64,000 nt of DNA from Luzula sylvatica (lineage: Eukaryota > Streptophyta > Magnoliopsida > Poales > Juncaceae), in the NCBI GenBank assembly GCA_946800325.1, contig OX326960.1, forward strand, positions 55,016,855-55,080,854, written 5' to 3'. The notes below the pieces were generated by a model, which did no database searches, was not told the DNA's origin, and worked only from the letters and a program-made list of their open reading frames with translations. The position numbers and the translations under genes were made by a program. Of this stretch, positions 1-10,952 are shown piece by piece; position 1 is the first letter of the stretch; every line of letters begins with the position of its first letter.

Positions 1-1
1 A

Positions 2-2087
2 TCGTACGAAACATCCGAAAATCTGATTTATTCGAACGAACCAATTGTTGATCAACCGGATGAGGAGTCTGACAGAGATAGTGGTGAAATGAGTGAAGAT
101 TCAGAATCCGATGATGATGAGGCGGAAACAGTTGGTCCAGAAGCAGATATCGAGGAGGTAATGAATGCAAAAAATAATAATTTGGATGAAATGAATATTG
201 GTGAAGGGTTGTCGGATGTTTTCGAAAATGACGAATGGGTAGAAGAAATGGTGAGTGAAGAATAGGGGAATGATATTAATAGACCGTGTACGGAACATTC
301 GGCAAATAATTCTTGGATCGGAATGGTTTATTCGGATAAAAAATCATTGCAACACGCGGTACAAGAATGGACTATTAAAAATTTCGTTAGTTTTGTAGTG
401 AAAAAAAGTAGGCCTAGAGAATGGGATGTCGCATGCAAAAACAATGATTGTTCTTGGAGAATGCGTGCATTTAATCTCAAAATAGGGATTTTTGGAAAAT
501 ATCAAAGTATAACGGTCCTCATACTTGTAGAAATGAGAGCGGTAGTAGTGATAGTAGACAACTAACAACCAGACACATACGTAGGATTATAATGCCCCAT
601 TTGAGAGGAACCATATCCCTAACTCCAAGAAATATTATTGATATAATTAAAAACATATACGGAATTGATATTTCGTATCGGAGAGCTTGTGATGCTCGAT
701 GCAAAGCAATGAAACTGATTTATGGAAGTTGGGAGCAGTCATATGCTGATTTACCAGCATACACACAAGTGATTGTTAATGCGGATAAAAAAATGCGGCG
801 GTAGACATTCAATTAGAAGGTTTAGATGCAAGATCACGAAATCGGGATTTAGGTAATAAATTCAAACGTCTTTTTTGGGCATTAGGCCCCTCAATTAATG
901 GGTGTCATTATTGTAGACCAGTAGTTAGATTTGACAGCACATCTTTATATGGATTGTATCTCGGTACTCTTCTTATCGCAACAGCTGTGGACGGAAATAG
1001 AGGGATATTTCCGATTGCTTTTTCCATAGTAGAACAGGAGAATGCATCAGCATGAGAGTGGTTTCTAGATTTGTTAAAATACCATATCACAAAAGAACGA
1101 TCCGTGTGTATTGTTACAGATCGTTGGGCCGGACACAAAAATGTGTTGAGTCGTGCATATCCCAACGAAGAAGGACATGTGTATAGGTATTGCATACGTC
1201 ACGTGCAATCCAATATCGTATCGAAATTAGGAGGGAAATCCATGGGAGAATTTTTTTGAACCACAGCAACTCAAAAAACAATCTACGCCTTTGATAGGTA
1301 CTTTGAGCGGCTTAAATTAATGCATCCCGAAATTGAAGATTATTTGAATAAGCAAGTTGGGGATAAAAGTTTGTGGGCTATAGCTCACGATGGTGGTCGT
1401 AGATGGGGTGTTGCGACCACAAAGATTTCAGAATGTTTCGACGGGGTTCTAAAAGAAACACGTGGCTTACCTGTTCGAACGATCGTATCTCAAATATGCA
1501 CTCGTTTGAACACGTATTTTTATAAACGACAACTCGATGCGGGAAATTGGGGAACTACTCTTTGTATCAAATTTGAGAGCATAATAGCAGCAGCAATCCG
1601 TGAGTCTCGGAATTTGACGGTTCGACCACACTCACAAGTGTACTTCGAGGTAATAAAAGTGAACTATCAAGATACCGAGACATACGAAGTTTGGCTTGAA
1701 GAACCGAATTGTCGTTATGCATGTAATGTTCCTCAATTAGAAGGGATCGTGTGTCTGCATGTATTAGCCGTGTGCGGTTTGTTGCGTGAACGTAATGTTT
1801 ATCGCTATTGTGCGGAATACTACCGAGTTGGGATGTACAAATGTACATATAAAGAAGTATTTTAAGTTATTCTAGATCATCATTTTTGTCCTGTTATTTC
1901 AGGCGTACCAGTGTTACCTCCAAATGTCAGAAAACAAGCAGGTCGTCCAAGTAAAAAACGTGAAACGACTGAAATGGACCCTCAAGGTAGGAGAGCAAAT
2001 AAATGTAGTTTTTGCAAGGAGAGTGGCCATAAGAAACACACTTGTCCGGCTCTTCATGCAAGGAGAGCGGCAAATCAGTTATTTTAG
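2..2087 (+). pseudogene. Mutator-like (MULE) transposase, degenerate
   Basis: This is a decayed MULE transposase; its 5' end may lie outside the window. The translation can be followed through several frames: an acidic N-terminus (about 2-264), a MuDR-type N-terminal domain (about 310-560, WDVACKNNDCSWRMRA), the DDE catalytic core (about 830-1258, with VRFDSTSLYG and VCIVTDRWAGHKNV), a C-terminal region (1320-1865) with a SWIM-type motif (CRYACNVPQLEGIVCLHVLA, CxC...CxH order), and a CCHC knuckle near 2005-2055 (CSFCKESGHKKHTC). Stops occur at about 262, 1054 and 1257, and the frame shifts near 515-560 and 800. It once cut and pasted its own element in the nucleus. The stops make it non-functional. 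It lies tail-to-tail with the PMD pseudogene at 2.4-6.5 kb, an arrangement compatible with one two-gene MULE. Confidence 0.85.
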
Positions 2088-2089
2088 TT

Positions 2090-2400
2090 AGTTTTGTGTT
2101 TTTTAGAGAATTTGTATTTTGTACTATGCTGAGACGTACTTATTGTGTCTTTTGTTTTATTTGTTTGTTGAAGTGTGTAATAAAAATCATATTCATAAAA
2201 AAAATACTGCTAAAATCAAAGATTTTATAAAAACCATAACATAACATCAAATACTACTCAAATCATACACTATTCAAACACATAATAATAATAATAAAAC
2301 TATCACAAAAAATCCCGATAGTAATGGCTACTTTGCGGGTTCTGAGAGGTGGACGGATCATCCAAATGTTGCGATCCAGATGGATGATATTGAAATTGAT
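2090..2400. other. AT-rich spacer between convergent pseudogenes
   Basis: This is the 3' flank of the transposase pseudogene, with a short (AAT)n stretch at about 2286-2298. I see no gene or structured element in it. Confidence 0.5.
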
Positions 2401-2947
2401 CCGTGCTCAAAAAATCCAAGAAAGAAGGCTCAGATGTATATGGAGAAGGGGGAGGCTGAGATGGATAACTATAAGTAGAAGGCTGAGATAGATACTCATA
2501 AGCAGGAGGAGGCGGAGGAGGAGGAGGAGGATGAGGCTGAGTATCGTAAAAGGGAGGCTGAGTATCGTAAACAGGAGGAGGCCGAGTACCATAAAAGGCG
2601 GAGGCTGAGTATCGTAAGCAGGAGGCTCATGCTCAACAAGAGACATAATCATGGAACTAGAAGGCTGAGTCGTCGGTACATGTGTATCATAACAAGGAGC
2701 ATCATATATATTCTCAAACTGTAACCTACAAAACTCTTGCGTGTCCTTCAACATCTGTCCTACTCTGTCAAAATCTCTCTCTCGACAAGCTTCCTCCATG
2801 TGAGCCATCTGCCACATCATCGCACGTATGATGTCTTGCTGTAAATGATTTCAAAACAATTTATACAAAATGCACAATTTTTTTGTTCTAAAATACTAAA
2901 ATTTACCATTTGTTGACTCTTGTGACCAGTGTCTCACTACAACAGAT

Positions 2948-3390
2948 GGGCTTATTAGCGACGGGGCCCTTTTTTCAGCGATGGGCCGTCGCAAATATAA
3001 GACACTTTCACCGACGGGCCGTAGCAAAAAGCCTATTTCCGATGGGCCCTCGGAAATTCCGACGGCCCGTCGCAATTGAGAAACCCGTCGCAAAAGCCCC
3101 ATTTCCGACGGCTCTTTCATCGATGGCCCGTCGGTGATACGTTTGAACATTTCCGTTGGCCCGTCGGTGAAGATTTTTCCCGTCGCTGAAGCTGAGCCAC
3201 GGCCCGTCGTTGATGTAAATACCGTCGCAGATGTTCATCGATGGCCCGTCGGTGATACGTTTGAACATTTTCGTTAGCCCGTCGGTAAAGATCTGGCCCG
3301 TCGGTGAATCTTTTTCCCGTCGCAGAAACTGAGCCACGGCCCGTCGGTGATGGGTCTACCGTTGCAGATCCCGTAGCTACGGTCCGTCGC
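2948..3390. repeat. CACTA left subterminal palindromic repeats
   Basis: This holds more than ten copies, in both orientations, of a degenerate 12-16 bp motif built on GACGGCCCGTC/GACGGGCCGTC, spaced roughly every 25-45 bp. The same motif class recurs at 5600-5860 at the other end and inside the unrelated foldback element at 10953-12160. Confidence 0.8.
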
Positions 3391-3654
3391 AGATGAAATA
3401 GAGCAGCCCATAAATAGGGCCCTGGCCCCCTTCTCCCTCACTTTACAGCCCCTCTTCTCTCTCCTCTTGCTCTCCTCCCCACACAGCCCTCTCTCTCGCG
3501 CTCCCCTCACATCCCCCCACAGTCCCTCTCGCTCTCCACCCCCCCCCCCCCCCACCCCCCACCCCCCACCACAGCCCTCTCGGCCTTTCTCCCTCTCCTG
3601 TTCTTTCTCCTGGTGGAAAAGCTCCGCTGCCTGATGTCCTCAGCCCGAGGCTAG

Positions 3655-4345
3655 CTCCCTCGGATCTGGTGTGGTGGAAGCCGATGATCTCTCCTGCTTG
3701 AAGGTATGTCTATCTCTCTCGGTTTAATTAGGTTAGATTTAGATTTAGAAATTTGTGAATATTTTTTTGAATCTTTCGTGTTTATTTAGATTTTTTTTGA
3801 ATATTTTTTAGATTTTTTTTTTAATCACAGATTTAGGCTTAATTGAGATCTTGTTTTGAATCTTTTTTGAATCTGTCTTTTAATCAGTTTTAAATCTGTT
3901 CTTTTAAAAATTTGTTGTTTGAACTTGTTCTTTTTGCATTCATTTTAAATCTTTTTTTAAATCTGTTTTTTTAGATGGTTTTTTTAAATCTGTTTTGAAT
4001 TTTTGACTTAATTTAGGCAAGGTCCGTTTTGAATCTGTTTTTTAATCATTTTTTAATCTGTTTTATTTAAATCTGTTTTTTGAACCTGTTCATTTTTAAT
4101 CTATTTTAAATTTTTTTTTAGGTCTGTTTTTTTTTTTTAAATATGTTTTGAATCAGATTTAGAATTAATTTAGGTCTGTGATTTTTTTTAATTCTGTTTT
4201 AAATCTGTTTTTTAAATTTTTTTAGGCGGAAGGCCTATATCTCGGCAGCTCTCTCGGGTCTGGTGTGGGGGAAGGCCGACGAACTCTCCTTCTCTCTCTT
4301 GGTTGAAGGTATGTCTATCTCTCTAGGTTTAGTTATGTTATATTT
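3655..4345. repeat. Direct repeat of a leader-like exon and donor site inside the CACTA element
   Basis: Two related segments (about 3650-3730 and 4235-4345) share TCTGGTGTGG, GGAAGCCGA-like and GAAGGTATGTCTATCTCTCT sequences, separated by about 500 bp of T-rich DNA. It looks like a duplicated untranslated exon plus donor and intron from an ancestral transcript. No coding potential is seen. Confidence 0.5.
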
Positions 4346-5099
4346 AAATTTAAATTTAGGTTTAATTAGGTTTAAAAATTTTGAATCTGGATGTTACATA
4401 TGGATTTTAAACTGGATTTTTAGGCTTGAATAAAAAAAAATTAGGGATTTTCTATCTGTTTTAGATTTGTTTTCGGTATTTTAAATATGGATTTTTAGGG
4501 TTTGTAGGCTTAAATATGGAATTTGAATCTGTTTTAAGTATTTTAAATCTGGATTTTTTTTAATCTGATTTTTTTTAAATCTGTTTTAAATCAATTTTAA
4601 ATACATTATTTTAAATTTGTTAATTACGTTTTTGAAATCGGTTTAATTGGTTCTTGTTATTATTTTAGGAAATTTGGATTCTGGACTTTTTGGCGAATTA
4701 ATTAATCGACTCCGGACCATCGAATGTATGTACATGTTAAATAAAAAATATATAATTATTATAGTAGTATAGTTTCGTATAACAATTCATTAAATTCAGG
4801 AGACATCGACCCGACCATCGACATTTGGTCCGGCAAATGATTTTCTTGGAGGTTTCGATGCTGATAATTTGAATGAGAATTAGAGAGTTGTCGCTTGTTT
4901 ATTTTGATTGTTGTATTTGTATTGTTGTATTTGGATTGTTATATTTGTATGGTTGTATTTGGATTGTCGTATTTACGGTTGTCGTGGCTTATTTGAATTT
5001 TCGTGGTTTAATTTTCGTGGCTTATTTGAATTGTCGTGGCTTATTTGGATTGTTGTATTTTGGGTTGTATTTGTTTAATTTTCGTGGCTTTTTAATATT

Positions 5100-5590
5100 A
5101 TGATTATTTAATTATTTATTTCAAATATTATGTATTAATATATTAGAATTATTTAATTATTTATTTCAAATATTATTTATTATTTATTAAAATATTATTA
5201 ATATAAATTTAATATTATTTAATTATTTATTAATATTATAATTATTAAAATATTATTAATATAATTTAATTATTTATTAATACTATAATTAATATAAATT
5301 TAGTATTATTTTATTATTTATATTAATATTATAATTATTAATATATATTTAATAATATTTAATTATATATTAATATTATAATTATTAAAATATTATTAAT
5401 ATAAATTTAATATTATTTAATTATTTATATTAATATTATAATTATTAAAATATTATTAATATAAATTTAATATTATTTAATTATTTATATTAATATTATA
5501 ATAATTATTTAATATAAATTTAAAATATAATTATTTAATTATTGTTTAAAATATAATTATTTATTAATATTAATATAAATTTAATATTAT
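5100..5590. repeat. AT-rich tandem repeat
   Basis: Imperfect repeats of a unit resembling AATATTATTTAATTATTTAT, about 50-70 bp apart, inside the CACTA element. It is almost pure A/T and non-coding. Confidence 0.75.
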
Positions 5591-6605
5591 TGAAATAGTA
5601 CTATCAGCGACGAGCCGCCGGTGATTGTAGGCCGCCGGAGATACTATCTGCTATGGGCCGCCGGAGATGATGGGTCGCCGGTGATAGTTTCTGCGACGGG
5701 CTGCCGGAGATAGTTTCTGCGACGGGCCGCCGGAGATAGAGCAACCGTCGGAAAAAGTGACATCAGCGACGGGTAATCAGCGACGGGTTGCCGTCGGCAA
5801 AACTTTCAACGACGGTTTTTGGGATTATCAGCGACGGTTTTTACCGTAGCTGATGTGCAGATCTGTTGTAGTGTCTTGAAATTCTTTGATCGGTAAAACT
5901 GGAGGTCCACAAATTCGTCTCCTAGTTTTCTGCCAATACCAACTCATATAATCATAATCTCTATCGTAGGTCTCGTCGATAATTTCATCGGACTGATCGA
6001 CTACATGGTCAAGTCGATGATTCCACCAATTCACCTCAAAATTGAATATGCTCATCATATTTTGTTTTGCCAGGCATTTTTTCGAAGCTAGTCGGTGCAC
6101 ATTTTCTGGTATGTGCTGCTTCAATCCAAATTGGGCCAATACTCGATCGTGTCAAAACAAATCAAAGGAACTCGGGCCTTCCACACACGATGTCCCTCCA
6201 TACATGCAGGAGGGACCTGTGAAAGCATCTCGTCTATGTATGGGTCCCATTCAACCTAAATAAATAAAATTTTATAAACATAAATATAATCAAAAAAGCA
6301 TTAAATAAACGTATACCTGTGTTTTTTCCAAGTCATCCAAACTTTCCGCAAGATAACAAGTTTGTGTCGCAAGATTGTTATTTTTGTAAGAAATGCTTGC
6401 TCCGGTCCATTTTCATATTAGTGGCATCATTTCACCGGGAGCTGATCGATAAGAAACAATCTTAGGTCTCCCCGGCAGTAAATGAAACCAAGACCATGCA
6501 TGTCAAATTAAATTCAAAAATTAATATTTTTATTATACAATAAAATGAATATACGTGTTATTATTTGATTAAGAAAATGATTTTTTTTGCATCAGAATGT
6601 AAAAT

Positions 6606-6925
6606 AATTGTAAATCATATATGAAGGAAATACAGTTTCGGATCAACCGTAAAAGTGTACACAAGGATAAACGAATGTAAGCGTACATTCGTGGTCATAT
6701 CTTTCCGTAGGAAAATCCAATTTGAATGGTTCAAATTGGGTTAGATAGATAATAAGATTATCTACAACCTTCATGTAGAAATATATTTCATATGAACGAA
6801 GTATCAGTGTCGTTTCTATGAAATACCGAAAATGTGCAACTGTATGACATACAGTTAGTAAAATAGTAATAACTTTTGCATACGAACTCCAATTGGGCCA
6901 GGCCAAATTGGGTTGGGTAGATAAT
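6606..6925 (+). repeat. Dispersed repeat: retroelement 3' segment (copy 1)
   Basis: About 320 bp matches the reverse complement of about 57893-58205 closely. Its first bases still encode the last codons of the 450-aa retroelement ORF there (MKEIQFRINRK...HKDKRM, stop), so it is a 5'-truncated copy of that element's 3' end. It contains an internal imperfect duplication of AAATTGGGTT...GATAATAAKATTATCTACAAC (about 6735-6775 and 6903-6945). Confidence 0.8.
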
Positions 6926-7530
6926 AATATTATCTACAACTTTCGTGTAGGTTGAATTTCTGTCAGAGGAATTTACCAATTTCGTATGGACAGAATACTG
7001 AACAGGTTCATGCAGTTTTCTGTGTGAAATGGTGTATATTGGATATACATGCCTTTTGGCTCATCCTAATCCTATGTGATATAAATAGGATAATTCTCTC
7101 TCTTCTATGCAGTTAATTGATTGGTATTATTCAGAATAATCCAAAAATATAGAGAGACATTTTTCTATGTGATGAAAGAGTGCGAAAAGAGCGAAACGAG
7201 AAAAACAGTTTTTCTCGGAGTAGAGAATCAATTCAATCATGCAAGTTCGCCGGTGCAGCGTCTAGGCAGTTGCATCCGCGACCGACGAACTCCGACTCAC
7301 GGTGGATACAAGGAGAGGAGCGACACTTGTGGCTCTCCGATTGTGATCGAACCGAAGGAACGTCAACGAGAGTGAAAGACGGTGGAAGCGCTTGGACGTG
7401 AGACGCACGAAGACAACCGGAGACGTGTTAAGACGGTGGGAGACGTGTGGTATGGGACGCATGGGCTACTCACCAACGTGACACCGGAGAAGAAAAAGGA
7501 TGCGAGCGATTTACCCGTCGTGCGTGTAGC
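6926..7530. other. Unassigned leader-like or retroelement-like sequence
   Basis: This has a TATA-like ATATAAATAGG near 7080 followed by CT-rich sequence and a GC-richer stretch (7230-7500) with short overlapping ORFs in several frames but no recognisable protein. It could be part of an LTR or element leader. No paired LTR or primer-binding site was found. Confidence 0.3.
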
Positions 7531-7645
7531 AACACTGTAGCGGCGGGATTTAAAAACCCGAAAAGGGTTATTTTTGGAATATTTGCGAAAAGTGGTTTAA
7601 TTTTTGAATTTTTATTCTAAAAGGAGCTACCTGCATAAATGCTCC
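7531..7645. repeat. Solo MULE-type terminal repeat
   Basis: This segment runs from AACACTGTAGCGGCGGGATT to TGCATAAATGCTCC. It closely resembles the right arm of the foldback element at 33658-34605 (AACACTGTAGCGGCGGGATT ... ATGCAGAAATGCTCC). No matching left end or 9-bp TSD was found nearby. It may be the outer end of the MULE that carries the transposase and PMD genes to its left. Confidence 0.6.
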
Positions 7646-8380
7646 AATATAATATACACAATCTATAACTAATATGCTTGATCATGCACGTAGATGGTGT
7701 CGGCTATCAAAGACTTTTCTCTTTGATTTATACGGAAAATAAAATTACTTGCGCAAAAAAAATAATGTCATGATACTATACGTAATATCCATATATTGTG
7801 ATAAGTCTGGTCGTTGATATCATATACAAATTTGAATCTAAAAATGAACACTATTCATAATCTAAAATTTGTCCTAATTTTTTTTTTTTAACTCAATGTA
7901 ATCATAAACTTCCTAGCCCAATGCAATTGTAAACTTCCACAAGGTGTTATTGACAAAACATCAATCTCAGCAGTCACCAAGCCGAATAAGCCAAGCCTCA
8001 AGCCACACAAGCCCAAAAAAAAAAACAAATAAAACCAGTCCAGGTCACCATGCCAGCTGACCAATCCATCATCCACTAACCTCTCAACACGTCCTCAAAT
8101 ACCGACGCCAGCCAGTATACCTCCTTACACCTGCCGGTACACCTCACACATGTAAGCCTCTCATTGGCCACAATATAAAAATTCCCCGTGCATTATGATG
8201 GCAGCATGAGAGCTGCGTTGCGTGTATCTTAAGTCGCTAATTAATTAAAATAAAAAAATTAATTACCCAGATTTTCATTTACAGGCTTACAGCTAGAGGT
8301 AATGAATTAATTATGGATTATGATCTACGGTAGTAAAAAAGTAAAGTAATTAATTCAATTAATGGGTTAGCCTTGGCCGC
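7646..8380. other. Intergenic/upstream region of the AP2/ERF gene
   Basis: AT-rich sequence with no ORF that resembles a protein. The last ~200 bp is the probable promoter of the gene at 8931. Confidence 0.5.
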
Positions 8381-8389
8381 CTATATAAG
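8381..8389 (+). promoter_or_regulatory. TATA box of the AP2/ERF gene
   Basis: CTATATAAG lies 25-30 bp upstream of a CT-rich, probable transcription start region (about 8405-8420). It implies a leader of about 520 nt before the ATG at 8931. The leader is T-rich and might contain an intron, but none can be fixed from sequence alone. Confidence 0.65.
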
Positions 8390-8930
8390 CTCTCCATTGA
8401 TATTCTTCTTCTTCATCGAGAGACGCTTTACACCTCCACAAAAGTTAAAGCCATTAATCACCCTTCCAGTTTTAAGCGAGGCGAGCGATCCTTAATTTTC
8501 TTCAAAGGTTAATCTTTCATCCAAGGTTTAAATCTCTAGTTTTGTTTACTTCTCTGAATCTCTATTTTCTGCAATCTTTGACTCGTCAAGCGTTAGAAAG
8601 GAAAAGAACTTGTTTTGGGTTTTTGAATTTTTTTTGTTAGGAGCCGGAGGTTTCAGATCGAGATCCAGAACCTTTTTAATCTGGGTTTTTGATTTTATTT
8701 CTTTTTTTTTTTGTTTAAATTTAGTCAACTAAGAGGTTTCTTTTCTATAACCCCTTTGGTTGAATTTTTCTTCATTTTTTTTTTAATTTGTAATCGAAGA
8801 GGTTTCTTTTATCAAAACCTCCATATCCAGATCTGCCTGTTCTTTGATTTTGTTAAGAATCAGGTCGAGTTATATTCTCTCTTTTTTTTCAAAATTTCAA
8901 TCTTTTAACAAAAACTATTTTCTAAAAAAA

Positions 8931-9923
8931 ATGGCGGCAGCTATAGATTTGTACAATAGACAGTCCATGTCTTCTTCTTCCTCTTCAGATCCATACAACC
9001 AGGAGTTAATGGCTGCTCTTGAACCTTTTATTAGAACAGGTTCCAGTCCATCCTCCTATTCCCCCTCCCCTTACCCTTCACCTTCACCCACTCCAGACTC
9101 TTTTACTCCCTCTTTCATGGCCCCATCTTTCTCCTCCCCTTACCCCTCTTTCCCTTCTTACCCTTCTTACCCCCCGCCACTCTACCCCACCCCTTCCCCT
9201 TCACAACCCATCTACGAAACAAACTCCCCCATCGGACTAAATCAACTCAGTCCGGCTCAGATCCAACAAATTCAAACCCAACTTCACTTCCAACAGCAAA
9301 ACCTCATCTCTACCACTCGTCACTCTTATCTCGGCCCACGAGCACAGCCCATGAAAGTCGCCGGATCACCGCCGGCGAACCCAAAACCTACTAAGCTCTA
9401 CCGTGGTGTCCGCCAGCGTCACTGGGGTAAGTGGGTCGCTGAGATCCGTTTGCCCAAGAACCGTACCCGTTTATGGCTAGGTACCTTCGACACCGCAGAA
9501 GAGGCAGCTTTGGCTTACGACAAGGCTGCTTTCCGTCTACGTGGTGACTTTGCGAGACTCAACTTCCCTAACCTACGTCACAACGGAGCTCACTTGGCCG
9601 GCCCCTTGCATTCATCGGTCGATGCGAAGCTTCAAGCTATTTGTCAGACACTTGATACTGGCAATAACAAAAAACAGGTTGTAAATAAGACAACAGCTCA
9701 GCCAGAGCAAGAGGTCAAAAGTGTCGAGGAGGAGAACAAGTCGGAGGAGGCCTCCGGTTCGGGATGCACGTCATTGGAAGGTGACGTGTCGTCTGATAAT
9801 TCGTCGCCTCTTTCAGAGATGCACCAGCTCGACTTCACGGAGGCGCCGTGGGATGAGAGTGAGAACTTCATGTTGCGCAAGTATCCTTCATGGGAGATTG
9901 ATTGGGATTCCATATTGTCTTAG
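8931..9923 (+). CDS. RAP2-4-like: AP2/ERF transcription factor, DREB A-6 (RAP2-4-like)
   Basis: A 330-aa intronless protein. The start is the ATG at 8931 ([20 protein letters not shown]); an upstream in-frame ATG at 8844 would add 29 hydrophobic, leader-derived residues and is unlikely. A Ser/Pro/Tyr-rich N-terminus (about 25-95) is followed by the conserved A-6 motif [16 protein letters not shown] at about 103-118. A single AP2 domain at about 157-213 starts [19 protein letters not shown] and includes WLGTF, AYDKAAF and [10 protein letters not shown]. Val14 and Leu19 in domain numbering fit DREB A-6 rather than the ERF type. An acidic, Ser/Glu-rich region and a conserved C-terminal [10 protein letters not shown] follow. 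Family members are nuclear factors binding DRE/GCC-like elements in drought, salt, light and ethylene responses. The exact paralogue cannot be fixed here. Confidence 0.95.
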   Translation: MAAAIDLYNRQSMSSSSSSDPYNQELMAALEPFIRTGSSPSSYSPSPYPSPSPTPDSFTPSFMAPSFSSPYPSFPSYPSYPPPLYPTPSPSQPIYETNSPIGLNQLSPAQIQQIQTQLHFQQQNLISTTRHSYLGPRAQPMKVAGSPPANPKPTKLYRGVRQRHWGKWVAEIRLPKNRTRLWLGTFDTAEEAALAYDKAAFRLRGDFARLNFPNLRHNGAHLAGPLHSSVDAKLQAICQTLDTGNNKKQVVNKTTAQPEQEVKSVEEENKSEEASGSGCTSLEGDVSSDNSSPLSEMHQLDFTEAPWDESENFMLRKYPSWEIDWDSILS

Positions 9924-10952
9924 AAATCGGCACTACAGTATTTGGGGTGTAATTTTAGTTTCTTTTTTGGGTTAATTTGGGGCTCCAGTAGCTAAGTAAA
10001 TGGAATTTTTGACATTTGCTTATGCTTCTGCGAGTATTTTATTTTATTTTATTTTTAATTAAGATATTATTAGGTAATTGAAGTATTATGGTTAAAAGTT
10101 GTATTAATCAGGGTTTAGTAGTAAGTAAAAGTAGGCAAGTATTATTATTAGTGGTCTCATTGTTCTGCTGGTTGTTTTTGTCTCAGCAGAAAGTGAGGAT
10201 TTAAATTGTAATTTTTATTTTATTCAGGGTCTATTTTGTAATTATATTTATGCAGGTAGTATTTATTTCAGTATTTTTAGTTGTGTAAAAGTAAAACCTT
10301 GCTTATGAATTAGTCTACTTATTTTATTCAAGTGTATTTTTTGTCAAATTATAATTGATTAAACTAAGTAATCAAGTATTTGTTTGAAAATTTTAATCAG
10401 ACTTTATGGCTCTATATGACTATCCTTGCTTATTGATATGGGAAATTTTCAAAAAAAATTATATTTGTTTTTGGATATTGCAAATTTTTGAAAACTCAAA
10501 AATATCCCATTATCCAAATTTTATTTTCAAATACTTTTATAAAAATTAAAATTAATTTTGAATGATATTAATTTTTTTTTTTTTGACAAAAATACGATTT
10601 TATTTACATACGTAGTAATTAAAAAAAATTATTATTTTTTTATAATTTTCAAAAATCCTAATTTTTTTTACCATATAATTTTAAAATTATTATATGTTAT
10701 ATTTATATCGTTTTAATATTTTATACATTATATATATTTGATTTTTATATTATTTTTTGGAAAAATTAAAATAAAATAATAATAAGATAAACAACAATAT
10801 TAAAAAAAAATACCTTGTAAATATTTAAAAATAAAATATTATGAACTAAAAAATATATATATAAGGAGAATAAAAATAAAAAACTAGATATTTAAACATA
10901 TATTTTTCTATCAATATATTTTCAAAGTGTTTATTTATTGTTATTTATTTTA
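9924..10952. other. 3' UTR and AT-rich intergenic DNA
   Basis: The 3' UTR of the AP2/ERF gene probably ends within about 400 bp. The rest is A/T-rich with homopolymer runs, and I see no gene. Confidence 0.5.

Larger units (their letters stand above)
2935..5873. mobile_element. Non-autonomous CACTA (En/Spm-type) element, 2.94 kb
   Basis: The ends are inverted: CACTACAACAGAT at 2935-2947 and its reverse complement at 5861-5873. They are flanked by the 3-bp duplication TCT (2932-2934 and 5874-5876). Both are diagnostic of CACTA elements. Subterminal regions (2950-3390 and 5600-5860) are packed with GC-rich palindromic repeats of the type CGACGGGCCGTCG, the expected place for transposase-binding repeats. 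The interior has a pyrimidine-rich leader-like stretch, two related exon-like segments ending in GGTATGTCTATCTCTCT, a T-rich intron-like stretch, and an AATATTATTTAATTATTTAT-type AT repeat. I find no transposase ORF, so mobility would have to be supplied in trans. It interrupts the PMD gene. Confidence 0.92.
2407..6506 (-). pseudogene. Plant mobile domain (PMD/MAIN-like) gene, broken and split by a CACTA element
   Basis: Read on the minus strand, exon pieces match the plant mobile domain family (PF10536, also found in 'PP7 long form' homologues and in MULE/Gypsy-associated genes). About 6490-6317 encodes WFHLLPGRPKIVSYRSAPGE and ends at a GT donor at 6316. About 6255-5877 encodes VEWDPYIDEMLSQVPPACMEG and then MAQFGLKQHIPENV and YDYMSWYWQKTRRRI. 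Removing the insert at 2935-5873 plus one TSD copy restores a continuous frame across the junction (KEFQ|DTGHKSQQ). An intron at about 2909-2823 follows, then a last exon (DIIRAMMWQMAHMEEA, proline-rich tail). A stop lies in the first visible exon (PLI-stop-KWTG), and a frameshift or deletion lies after DTIE near 6140-6150. Further upstream exons are not visible. It is probably the accessory gene of the MULE at 1-2087. Confidence 0.75.

Noticed and set aside
2896..3555. ORFs of 75-109 codons with DGPS repeats
   Set aside because: Translations of CACTA subterminal repeats.
4873..5103. 76-codon hydrophobic ORF in the CACTA element
   Set aside because: Encoded by imperfect TTGTATTTGGATTG repeats; the membrane-like look is compositional.
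6926..7530. Possible LTR of a Copia-type element
   Set aside because: No second LTR, no TG...CA ends with 5-bp TSD, no primer-binding site or polypurine tract found.
8844..8930. Upstream in-frame extension of the AP2/ERF ORF
   Set aside because: The 29 residues are T-rich-leader translations; the MAAAIDLY start matches family N-termini.
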